Source of the DNA: JACVRW01 sp963811055
Lineage (GTDB): Bacteria > Actinomycetota > Thermoleophilia > Solirubrobacterales > Thermoleophilaceae
Reading direction: 5' to 3'
DNA: 64,000 nucleotides
Assembly: GCA_963811055.1 (NCBI GenBank)
Contig: CAWEPQ010000010.1
Location: 106,789 to 170,788 of the forward strand
Shown here: positions 1 to 6,946 of the stretch, one piece after another
Position numbering within the stretch: position 1 is the first letter of the stretch
Layout: the number at the start of each line of letters is the position of its first letter
The notes under the pieces: generated by a model
Seen by the model: only the letters and a program-made list of their open reading frames with translations
Databases searched by the model: none
What the model was told of the DNA's origin: nothing
Made by a program: the position numbers and the translations under genes

Positions 1-2526
1 CGCGAAGGCGTGCGTCACGCGGTCGCCGATCCGTTTTGACATCTCGAGCGCCTGCTGGGCGAGGTCGAGCCTGCGACCGCGGAGTGGCTCGTCGCGGATC
101 GCCGTCGCCAGCCGCGCGAGTAGCCGCACCCGGTCAGGGCTGTCCTGCTCGCCCACCGCCGCCAGCGCCCGCTCGTATAGCGGGACGAGGAATGCGTCGC
201 TTCCGGCACGGGCCCACACGAACCGGCCGCCGTAGCCAAGGGCCGCTCGTGCCAGCTGTTCGGGTTGCCCCGAGCGTTCGGCGATCGCGGCGGCGCGACG
301 AAAGGCCTCCTTCGCCTCCGACTCCTCGCCGGCGCGACTGAGCACCTCAGCGAGCGACAGCAGCAGCTCGCACACCTCCCCGGCGTCGCCCGAAGCCGTT
401 GTCTCGAGCAGGTGGAGCGCGCTCGCGTAGTGGCGAGCCGCTTCCTCGTGGCCGAGCTGCGCAGCGGCCCGGTCACCGGCGCGGGCGCCGTAGCGGACCG
501 CCTTCTCGGCCTCGGCGGTCCCAGCTTCCACGTAGTGGTGCGCCAGCTCGGCCAGGTACGGGTCGAGGTTCCGGGCGTGGAGGGCTTCGAGGGCCTCGCC
601 CGTCTCGCGGTGCAGCCGGCGCCGTCCAGTTGTCGACAGGTCGTCGTAGAGAACATCCCTGACCAGCATGTGCGAGAAGCGCAGGCGCCCGCGCGTGCCC
701 GGTGCCTCGCTGACGAGACGGGTCGCGGCGGCCTCGTCGAGCGCCGCGAAGAGCTCGTCCTGCTCCAACGGGCCGATCCGCTCGAGGAGGTCGACGTCGA
801 ATTCGCGGCCGATGACCGAGGCCAGGCTCAGTGCCTGTCGGCACGGGTCGGACTGGCGCCGAAGCCGTCGGCCGATCGCCTCCCTGACGCCGTCGGGGAT
901 CGGGAGGCGCTCGCTGGCGTGGCCGACCCTGTCCAATCCGCCCTCCGAGGCGAGCAGCCGTCCGATCTCGACCGCGAAGAGCGGGTTCCCCTCGGTCCCC
1001 GCGTGGACTCGGGATACGAGCTCCTCTGGCGGCAGCTGCGTCGTGGTCAGCTCGAGCAGGCGGGACGTGTCGGGAGCCCCGAGTCCCTTGAGCGAGATCC
1101 GCCGGACCGTGGCCTCGCGCGCAAGCTCGGGCAGCGTCTCCGCGAGCGCACGCCCCGCTCCTGCCTCGGTGTCGCGGTAGCAGCCGACAATCAGGATTCG
1201 CGAGCCGGCGAGCTCACCCGCCACAAAGCGCAGCAGCAGGAGTGACGGGGCATCGGCAGCATGGAGGTCATCGAAGAAGAGCGCGAGAGGCTCTGCCGCC
1301 GCGGCGCGCTCGAGGAACCTCGCGACCGACTCGAAGAGACGAAAGCGGGCGCCCTCCGATTCGACTTGGGGCGCCGGCGGGAGGTCGTGGAGCAGCTCCC
1401 GAAGCTCGGGAACGATCGTGGCAAGCTCGGCTCCCGCGGCGCCGACCTGGGACCGGAGCGCCTCCGGGTCGCTGTCTCGCACATACGAGCGCAGCGCCTG
1501 GACCCAGGGCCAGTACGGGGGAGCCCCGCCCGCCTCCCAACAGCGGCCTACCAACACGCGGTCGCCGCCATCTTGTGCCCGCGCGGCCAGCTCCTCGGCG
1601 AGCCGGCTCTTGCCCATGCCGGGCTCTCCACCGATCAGGACCATGGCGCCGCTCCCGGACCGCGCCCCATCGAGCAGCGACAACAGCTCCGTCATCTCCG
1701 CCTCACGGCCGACGAACCCTTCGGAGGACGCCTGCCGCTGCGCTTGTGCCGGCGCCCGCCCTCGCTCCCGCAGGCTGAGAGCCGGGTCCTGGGCCAGGAT
1801 CGCCACCTCGAGCTCCTGAAGCTCCCGCGCCGGCTCGATGCCGAGCTCGTCGACCAGGGCGCGCCGGGCGTTCCGGTAGACCTCGAGCGCCTCGGCCTGT
1901 CGTCCCGACCGATAGAGCGCGAGCATCAGCTGGGCCCCCAGGCGCTCGCGCAGCGGCTGCCGGCCGACGAGCGCCTGCAGCTCCCCGATCAGGTCCGCGT
2001 GGCGGCCGAGCTCGAGGTCGGCGGCGATCCGGTCCTCGAGCGTGGCCGCATGGAGCTCATCGAGGCGCGCGATCTCGCTCTGGGCGAACGACTCGTAGGC
2101 GAGGTCCGAGAGCGGGGGGCCACGCCAAATCGCGAGCGCTTCCCGAAAGGCGTCAGCGGCAGCCGCCGCGTCCGCTGCGGCGCGGCCCTTGGAGACCAGC
2201 TCTTCGAACCGGTGGAGGTCCAGCCGGCCGGGCTCGACGCGCAGCTCGTAGCCCGGCGGGCGAGTGAGCAGGGTGCGGTTCTCCTGGCCCGGCGCCCGAT
2301 CCGGCTCGATCACCCTGCGCAGGCGCGACACCGCCACCTGCAGCGCCTTAGAGCCCTCGCTCAGCCCCTCGCCCGACCAGAGGTCCTCGACGAGGCGATC
2401 GCTCGAGACCGTCTCGTTCGCGTGGAGCAGCAGCAACCCCAGCAGCGCGCGCTGCTTGGCGCCCCCGAGCGCCAGGCGTCTGTCCCCGTCATGGACCTCG
2501 AGCGGCCCCAGGATGCGGAAGTCCAT
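1..2526 (-). CDS. BTAD/AAA-ATPase transcriptional regulator, C-terminus cut by window edge
   Basis: The frame is open for 842 codons from the ATG at 2526 to the window edge, so the C-terminus is missing. The N-terminus (residues 1-95) is an OmpR/SARP-like winged helix (GGAKQRALLGLLLLHANE, then RPPGYELRV). A bacterial transcriptional activator domain follows to about residue 250. Next comes an AAA/STAND ATPase with Walker A GGEPGMGKSRL near residue 295 and Walker B ALFFDDLHAAD near residue 417. An alpha-helical TPR-like region then runs to the edge. Large regulators of this layout act as ATP-dependent activators. A C-terminal LuxR-type helix could lie outside the window. It is divergent from the small membrane protein at 2639. 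The target is unknown. Confidence 0.9.
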   Translation of the reverse strand, partial: MDFRILGPLEVHDGDRRLALGGAKQRALLGLLLLHANETVSSDRLVEDLWSGEGLSEGSKALQVAVSRLRRVIEPDRAPGQENRTLLTRPPGYELRVEPGRLDLHRFEELVSKGRAAADAAAAADAFREALAIWRGPPLSDLAYESFAQSEIARLDELHAATLEDRIAADLELGRHADLIGELQALVGRQPLRERLGAQLMLALYRSGRQAEALEVYRNARRALVDELGIEPARELQELEVAILAQDPALSLRERGRAPAQAQRQASSEGFVGREAEMTELLSLLDGARSGSGAMVLIGGEPGMGKSRLAEELAARAQDGGDRVLVGRCWEAGGAPPYWPWVQALRSYVRDSDPEALRSQVGAAGAELATIVPELRELLHDLPPAPQVESEGARFRLFESVARFLERAAAAEPLALFFDDLHAADAPSLLLLRFVAGELAGSRILIVGCYRDTEAGAGRALAETLPELAREATVRRISLKGLGAPDTSRLLELTTTQLPPEELVSRVHAGTEGNPLFAVEIGRLLASEGGLDRVGHASERLPIPDGVREAIGRRLRRQSDPCRQALSLASVIGREFDVDLLERIGPLEQDELFAALDEAAATRLVSEAPGTRGRLRFSHMLVRDVLYDDLSTTGRRRLHRETGEALEALHARNLDPYLAELAHHYVEAGTAEAEKAVRYGARAGDRAAAQLGHEEAARHYASALHLLETTASGDAGEVCELLLSLAEVLSRAGEESEAKEAFRRAAAIAERSGQPEQLARAALGYGGRFVWARAGSDAFLVPLYERALAAVGEQDSPDRVRLLARLATAIRDEPLRGRRLDLAQQALEMSKRIGDRVTHAFA

Positions 2527-2638
2527 CAATCGAGTCCTCGAAACGAACGTAACACGCCCTGTTACCGGCTCGTAGCCATCACGTAGGCGCCTCCCCGGAT
2601 GCTCGCCTCCATTCAGTCACCCCCCAAGGAGGTCGGTC

Positions 2639-2983
2639 ATGTCGGAGCTCACCCACGCAATCCCCACCCAGACGCCTTCCCGCCGCGCTGTCGTGCTCGC
2701 CGGGCTGCTGGCGCTCGCAGCCGCAGCCGCCATCGTTCTCGTGCTCGTCCTCGGCGACGACTCGTCCGGAAGCCCGCAGGGCGCTGCCGCCGCCGCCCAG
2801 GCGCAGCCGATCCTGCGTTCGGACGGCGGCCCTGAGGAGAGCGGCGTGGCCGCTTCCGTCGGCTCGCGCGCTGCCGGCGGACCCGACGAGAGCCTCACCG
2901 CCACGTCGATCGCCGCCGCATCCAGCCAGCCTGCCGGCGGGCCTGACGAGAGTCACGTCGCGGCGTCAATTTCGGGCCGGTAG
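2639..2983 (+). CDS. Small membrane-anchored protein with GGPDES repeats
   Basis: 114 residues. The ATG at 2639 is preceded by a strong AAGGAGG ribosome site. Residues 17-40 form one hydrophobic segment (RRAVVLAGLLALAAAAAIVL), so the protein is probably N-in, C-out. The exported part carries three spaced copies of GGP(D/E)ES followed by a short A/S-rich stretch (GGPEESGVAAS, GGPDESLTATS, GGPDESHVAAS). No known family is recognised. The gene is divergent from the BTAD regulator (113-b gap) and ends before a perfect hairpin at 3012-3039. Function is unknown; a short cell-envelope peptide under control of the neighbouring regulator is one possibility. Confidence 0.75.
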   Translation: MSELTHAIPTQTPSRRAVVLAGLLALAAAAAIVLVLVLGDDSSGSPQGAAAAAQAQPILRSDGGPEESGVAASVGSRAAGGPDESLTATSIAAASSQPAGGPDESHVAASISGR

Positions 2984-3011
2984 ACCGACCACGGCCCAGA
3001 CGCGAGGAATC

Positions 3012-3039
3012 GCCCGCGGGGCAACGCGACCCCGCGGGC
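3012..3039. terminator. Bidirectional hairpin between convergent genes
   Basis: Arms GCCCGCGGGG (3012-3021) and CCCCGCGGGC (3030-3039) are perfectly complementary over 10 bp around an 8-nt loop. They lie between the convergent stops at 2983 and 3071. Only a short ATTT follows, so this is a GC-rich terminator-like hairpin without a proper T-tract. Confidence 0.5.
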
Positions 3040-3070
3040 ATTTCCGCATGCGGGTCCGCGGTGGAGCCGG

Positions 3071-3985
3071 CTAGGGCGCGGGCGGGGGCTCCACGCGCGT
3101 CACGATCTCGCAGTCGGCGGCCACGTCGTCCACGGCGTTGGCCCTCACCGTGTCGCGACCCGTACCACACACCACCGTGTCGGCCACGCCGTCGATCGCC
3201 GCCTGGATGAAGTCGCCGCCGGGGCCACCGTCGATCGTGTCGCTGCCCGGGCCGGCAATGATCGTGTCCCTGCCGGCGTCTCCGGCGAAGGTGGTACCCC
3301 CACCACCCGGGGTGTACGGCCGGTCGTAGACGAACGCCAGCCCGTCGGCACCCGGTCCGCCTATCTGGCGGCAGCCGCGGCTGAAGAACCGGTCGCGGCC
3401 CGGCCCCCCGTCCAGGGTGCAGTGCGACGACGCGAACTGGATCAGGACGTCGTCCCCGCCCTCGCCTGTGAAGGAGGTCGCGACCGCGGAATTGCCCGAC
3501 CCCTCGATCCGGTCCGCGCCCGGCCCACCGAAGCCGACCACCTGGTTGCCGTTGATCCTCATGCGGTCGGCGCCCGGCCCGCCGTAGACCACCGCGACCT
3601 CTCCGTCGCCGTAGATCTCGTCGTTGCCGCCCTCGCCGTAGATCGTGTCGGTGAAGATCGATGGGTCGTGCGTCGCCGCCTTGTCGTCCCGGTCGCCGAG
3701 GTACAGCGTGTGAGCGCCGCGCGAGTCGCACCTCACCGGCGTCTCCTGATGGCAGCCCGGTCCCGCCAGCAGCGGCGCGCCGAGATCGACGACGGTGGTC
3801 AGATGGCCCGAGGGGTCCACGCGGTAGCGGACGGTCACGTCGTTGACCTCGCCCGGCGCCGCCCGAAAGGTGAACGCCGGTTCCAGGCTCACCGTCCCCG
3901 CGAGCGCCGCGCCGGGCACCAGCAACGCACCGGCCACCACCAGCGTGACCATCCTGAACGAACCGGGCCAGGGTCTCAGGGTCAT
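3071..3985 (-). CDS. Exported RTX-like (calcium-binding nonapeptide-type) repeat protein
   Basis: 304 residues from the ATG at 3985. Longer upstream extensions overlap the divergent lipoprotein gene and lack coding character. Residues 1-29 form a signal peptide ending PGAALA. The mature protein has degenerate glycine-aspartate repeats of the hemolysin-type family: EGGNDEIYGDGE, GGPGADRM, GGPGADRI, GEGGDDVL, GGPGRDRF, GDAGRDTI, GPGSDTIDGGPGGDF. Such repeats usually form a Ca2+-binding beta-roll. The N-terminal third (residues 30-110) is a non-repeat domain. A Pro-rich tail (RVEPPPAP) ends it. In actinomycetes these proteins are exported by Sec and not by a type I system, which matches the cleavable signal. 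Role unknown, probably surface or extracellular. Confidence 0.8.
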   Translation of the reverse strand: MTLRPWPGSFRMVTLVVAGALLVPGAALAGTVSLEPAFTFRAAPGEVNDVTVRYRVDPSGHLTTVVDLGAPLLAGPGCHQETPVRCDSRGAHTLYLGDRDDKAATHDPSIFTDTIYGEGGNDEIYGDGEVAVVYGGPGADRMRINGNQVVGFGGPGADRIEGSGNSAVATSFTGEGGDDVLIQFASSHCTLDGGPGRDRFFSRGCRQIGGPGADGLAFVYDRPYTPGGGGTTFAGDAGRDTIIAGPGSDTIDGGPGGDFIQAAIDGVADTVVCGTGRDTVRANAVDDVAADCEIVTRVEPPPAP

Positions 3986-4064
3986 CGGCCCGCGCCAGCC
4001 TATTGCTCGGGGTTTGCCGAGCACAAGGGGGAAGCGGCGGGGGACCATCGAACCAAGAGCACAG

Positions 4065-4463
4065 ATGCGCGCGCCCGCGTGGACACCGATCGCTGCACTG
4101 GTCCTGCTCCTGGCGGCATGCGGCACGGGGCCTTCGCAGGACGAGAGCGAGCGGGTGGTCGATCGCTTCCAGGCGGCCATCGGCAGCGCCGACGGAGACG
4201 CGGCCTGCGCCCAGCTCACGGAGCACCTGCGCACCGCGCTCGAGACCCAGGAGCGCAAGCCCTGCCGCGCGGCGATCGTAGGCCTGGGCCTCAACGGCCG
4301 CGGAAGCCCGGAGCGCACCAGGGTCTACCTCACCTCCGCGCTGGTGAACGTGGCGAGGAGCGGCGACGCGTTCCTCGACCAGACCCCCGACGGCTGGCGT
4401 ATCTCCGCCGCGGGCTGCGTGCGCGCGACCGGGCAGGAGTACAAATGCCGGCTCGAGGACTGA
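4065..4463 (+). CDS. Putative lipoprotein
   Basis: 132 residues. The start was chosen at ATG 4065 because it directly begins a lipoprotein signal (MRAPAWTPIAALVLLLAAC) with lipobox LAAC; upstream in-frame codons run over the divergent gene. The mature part (about 110 residues) is a small alpha/beta domain with several cysteines and resembles the Ntf2/DUF4878-like domains of actinomycete lipoproteins (ERVVDRFQAAIGSADGDAACAQ... ends in an extracellular Cys-rich tail). Family assignment is tentative. It is followed one base later by a 27-codon membrane ORF and then a DUF6766-like gene. Confidence 0.75.
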   Translation: MRAPAWTPIAALVLLLAACGTGPSQDESERVVDRFQAAIGSADGDAACAQLTEHLRTALETQERKPCRAAIVGLGLNGRGSPERTRVYLTSALVNVARSGDAFLDQTPDGWRISAAGCVRATGQEYKCRLED

Positions 4464-4464
4464 C

Positions 4465-4548
4465 GTGCGGCTGCTGTTCATCGTCTACGTCGCGCTGATC
4501 GTCTCCGGCATAGCGCTGTTCACCGTGATCGGGCTGCTGCACGTCTAG
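4465..4548 (+). CDS. 27-residue single-pass membrane peptide
   Basis: GTG at 4465 follows the stop of the lipoprotein by one base. The 27 codons encode MRLLFIVYVALIVSGIALF and then TVIGLLHV, almost entirely one transmembrane helix. The stop at 4546-4548 lies two bases before the ATG of the next gene. Tight packing between two real genes and the hydrophobic composition support a genuine mini-protein, possibly a partner of the downstream membrane protein. No clear ribosome site is visible, so it may be translated by coupling. Confidence 0.45.
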   Translation: MRLLFIVYVALIVSGIALFTVIGLLHV

Positions 4549-4550
4549 AC

Positions 4551-5225
4551 ATGCGCCGGTTCGCACGCGAGAACAGCCTCACGCTCGTGTTCCTCGCGCT
4601 GTTCCTCGCGGCTCTCGCGGGACAGGCGATCGCCGGGCACGCCGAGTTCAACCAGGAGCAGCAGAGTCACGGCGGCTCGCCGATCTCGTTCGGGCGCTAC
4701 GTGTTCTCGTCCGCCTACGGTGTGTCCGTGATGGAGAACTGGCAGTCCGAGTACCTCCAGTTCACTCTCTTCATCCTCCTCACCGTCTGGCTCGTCCAGC
4801 GCGGCTCACCCGAGTCGAAGCCGCTGGACAAGGCGGGTCGCGAGTCGGACAGCGATCAGCGCATAGGACCGCACGCCCGCGAGGACTCGCCGCGCTGGGC
4901 GCACGCGCGAGGGCTCGCCCTGCGGCTCTATGAGAACTCGCTTCTGATCCTGATGGGCGCGATCTGGATGGGCACCTGGGTGGCCCAGGCGCTCACGGGC
5001 GTGGTCGAGTACAACGCCGACCAGCTCGCGCATCACTCGGAGCCGGTGTCGCTGGGGAGCTACCTCGGCAGCGCCAGCTTCTGGGAGCGCACGCTCGAGA
5101 ACTGGCAGTCGGAGTTCCTCGCGGTCGGGTCCATGGCGATCCTCACCGTGTACCTCCGCCAGCGCGGCTCGCCCGAGTCGAAGCCCGTGGGCGCACCGCA
5201 TGCCGCCACAGGCGTCGAGGGTTGA
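4551..5225 (+). CDS. DUF6766-like membrane protein with internal duplication
   Basis: 224 residues with four predicted membrane helices. The sequence is an internal duplication. Half one (residues 4-95) and half two (about 125-218) each contain ENSL, a helix, a polar EYN/EFN segment, ENWQSEYL or ENWQSEFL, a second helix and QRGSPESKP. A charged linker (residues 96-124) joins them. The sequence looks like the DUF6766 family, which has no assigned function. It is preceded closely by the 27-residue membrane peptide, and its 3' end overlaps the annotated ATG of the next gene. Confidence 0.7.
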   Translation: MRRFARENSLTLVFLALFLAALAGQAIAGHAEFNQEQQSHGGSPISFGRYVFSSAYGVSVMENWQSEYLQFTLFILLTVWLVQRGSPESKPLDKAGRESDSDQRIGPHAREDSPRWAHARGLALRLYENSLLILMGAIWMGTWVAQALTGVVEYNADQLAHHSEPVSLGSYLGSASFWERTLENWQSEFLAVGSMAILTVYLRQRGSPESKPVGAPHAATGVEG

Positions 5226-6771
5226 GCGAGGACTCCGGTTGAGAGCCCCGCTGCTGCTGCTGGCCGGGTACGCCCTCCTGCTCGGCGCCTGGGTGGTGGG
5301 CAACCCTCCCTTCGCCGCTCCGGACGAGGCCAACCACTACCTTCGCGCGATCGGCCTCAGCGAAGGGCAGCTGGTGGGCGAGCGAAGCGGCTACGACGAT
5401 GCCGGGCTCAATCCCAAGCAGGCTGCTTTCACTCGCCAGACCGCCACGCAGGTGACCGTGCCGGCCGGGCTGGCGCCCGACAACTTCGGGTGCAACGCGG
5501 ACCGGCCGGCCGAGTCGGCGGCCTGCCAGCTGGGCGTCACGAGTCCGCAGGAGAAGGTCGTGAGAGCCACCGCGGTGGGCACCTACCTCCCGCTGCCGTA
5601 CCTCCTGCCCGCCGCCGTGATGCGGGCCGGCGACGATCCGGCCGAGGCCGACCGCTGGGGCCGGTTCGCGAGCGCGCTCGTGTTCTTCGCGTTCCTGGCC
5701 GCCGCCACATTCGCCCTCTGGGACCGCCGGCGCGGGGCGATCTCGCTGCTCGGCCTGGCCGCCGCGGTCACCCCGATGGTCGTGTTCTGCGGGGCGATCC
5801 TGAACGGGAGCGGCCTCGAGATCGCCTCGGCGATCGCGTTCACCGCGGCGCTGCTTCGCCTCGGCCGCGACGGCCCGGCCTCACGCGGGCTGTGGGCGCT
5901 CATCGCGGTCAGCGGCGCCGCTCTCGCGCTGAGCCGGCCGGTCGGGCCCCAGTGGATCGCGATCGTCGCGGCGCTGGGGGTGACGCTCCTGGGCTGGGAC
6001 ACGACCAGGCGGCGCGTGCGGGAGGCCGGCGTGGCCGGACGCGCTGCTCTGGCGGCGATCGTGGTCGCGACGATCCTCAACCGAGTCTGGGAGGGCATCC
6101 ACGGGGCGGGCTACCACCTCGGCATCAAGCCATTGCCGGATTCGCTCTCGGCGATCCCGCGCGGATCGAAGCGGATCGTGCCGGAGGTGATCGGGAACTT
6201 CGGCGTGCTCGACACTCGCCTGCCCACCCTGGCCTGGCTCACCGGCTACCTGCTGATCGGCGTGCTGCTGATGCTGGCGCTGCGGCTCGGGAGCACGCGA
6301 GAGCGGCACGTGTTGGTGGGGGCAACGCTTGTCGTGGTGCTGCTCCCGGGAATCGAGCAGTGGCTGCTCTACCGGCACACCGGCTTCTGGATTCAGGGCC
6401 GGTACTTCCTCCCTGTCCTGCTGGCCGCGCCGCTGCTCTACGGAGAGATCGTGCTGCGCCGGGCCGACGGTCTGTCCGCCGCGTGGCGGCGGTGGCTCCC
6501 TCCGCTGTTCCTTGCCGTGGCTGGAGCCCTGCAGCTCGCGGGCTGGTGGGTGAACTCGCGCCGCTACGCGATCGGCACCGACGGCCCGGCCTGGTTCTTC
6601 GGCCAGGCGGAATGGAGCCCGCCGGGTGGCTGGACCCTGTGGGCCGCCGTGGCCACAGCCGGCGCTGCGGCGATGGCCTTGGCGGCGGTGGTCAGGAGTG
6701 CCGGCGACGCACGCGGAACCGACGACGACCCGCGCGCCCGTGGCGCCTTGGCTGCTCCGAATCCACCATGA
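5200..6771 (+). CDS. DUF2142 family polytopic membrane protein
   Basis: 523 residues with about ten membrane helices. The N-terminal motif PPFAAPDEANHYLRA, just after the first helix, is typical of DUF2142 proteins, which resemble GT-C type glycosyltransferases or polymer-biosynthesis membrane proteins. The substrate is unknown. The ATG at 5200 overlaps the previous gene by 26 b. TTG at 5239, just before the first helix (LRAPLLLLAGYALLL) and behind a GAGG, is an attractive alternative start. The C-terminus is cytoplasmic and Arg-rich. Confidence 0.8.
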   Translation: MPPQASRVERGLRLRAPLLLLAGYALLLGAWVVGNPPFAAPDEANHYLRAIGLSEGQLVGERSGYDDAGLNPKQAAFTRQTATQVTVPAGLAPDNFGCNADRPAESAACQLGVTSPQEKVVRATAVGTYLPLPYLLPAAVMRAGDDPAEADRWGRFASALVFFAFLAAATFALWDRRRGAISLLGLAAAVTPMVVFCGAILNGSGLEIASAIAFTAALLRLGRDGPASRGLWALIAVSGAALALSRPVGPQWIAIVAALGVTLLGWDTTRRRVREAGVAGRAALAAIVVATILNRVWEGIHGAGYHLGIKPLPDSLSAIPRGSKRIVPEVIGNFGVLDTRLPTLAWLTGYLLIGVLLMLALRLGSTRERHVLVGATLVVVLLPGIEQWLLYRHTGFWIQGRYFLPVLLAAPLLYGEIVLRRADGLSAAWRRWLPPLFLAVAGALQLAGWWVNSRRYAIGTDGPAWFFGQAEWSPPGGWTLWAAVATAGAAAMALAAVVRSAGDARGTDDDPRARGALAAPNPP

Positions 6772-6850
6772 GGGAGACGAAGAGGGCCGCCGGGCTGACA
6801 CCTACTCCGGGTGATGGGTGGGAGTGGCGATAACGCGGGTCGTCGTACAT
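6692..6850 (-). CDS. Possible small ORF behind a strong ribosome site, antisense to DUF2142 gene end
   Basis: An ATG at 6850 is preceded on the minus strand by AGAGGAGGAACC, a near-ideal ribosome site. It opens a 52-codon frame (MYDDPRYRHSHPSPGVG...) with an Arg-rich C-terminus. It overlaps the last 80 b of the DUF2142 gene in antisense. Apart from the ribosome site nothing supports coding, so this is a candidate only. Confidence 0.2.
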   Translation of the reverse strand: MYDDPRYRHSHPSPGVGVSPAALFVSLMVDSEQPRRHGRAGRRRFRVRRRHS

Positions 6851-6928
6851 GGTTCCTCCTCTTGAAGCGAGTCCTGGTGGGCGTCTGAGAGGAGTAAATC
6901 GCCGCTGGGGCGATACGTGTGTGCTCTT

Positions 6929-6946
6929 GCTCACGTGGACGTGAGC
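6929..6946. promoter_or_regulatory. Perfect 18-bp palindrome at GH31 gene end
   Basis: GCTCACGT and ACGTGAGC are separated by two bases, and the last base touches the stop codon of the GH31 gene. It could be a short hairpin ending that gene or a dimeric operator. No T-tract follows on either strand. Confidence 0.3.
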
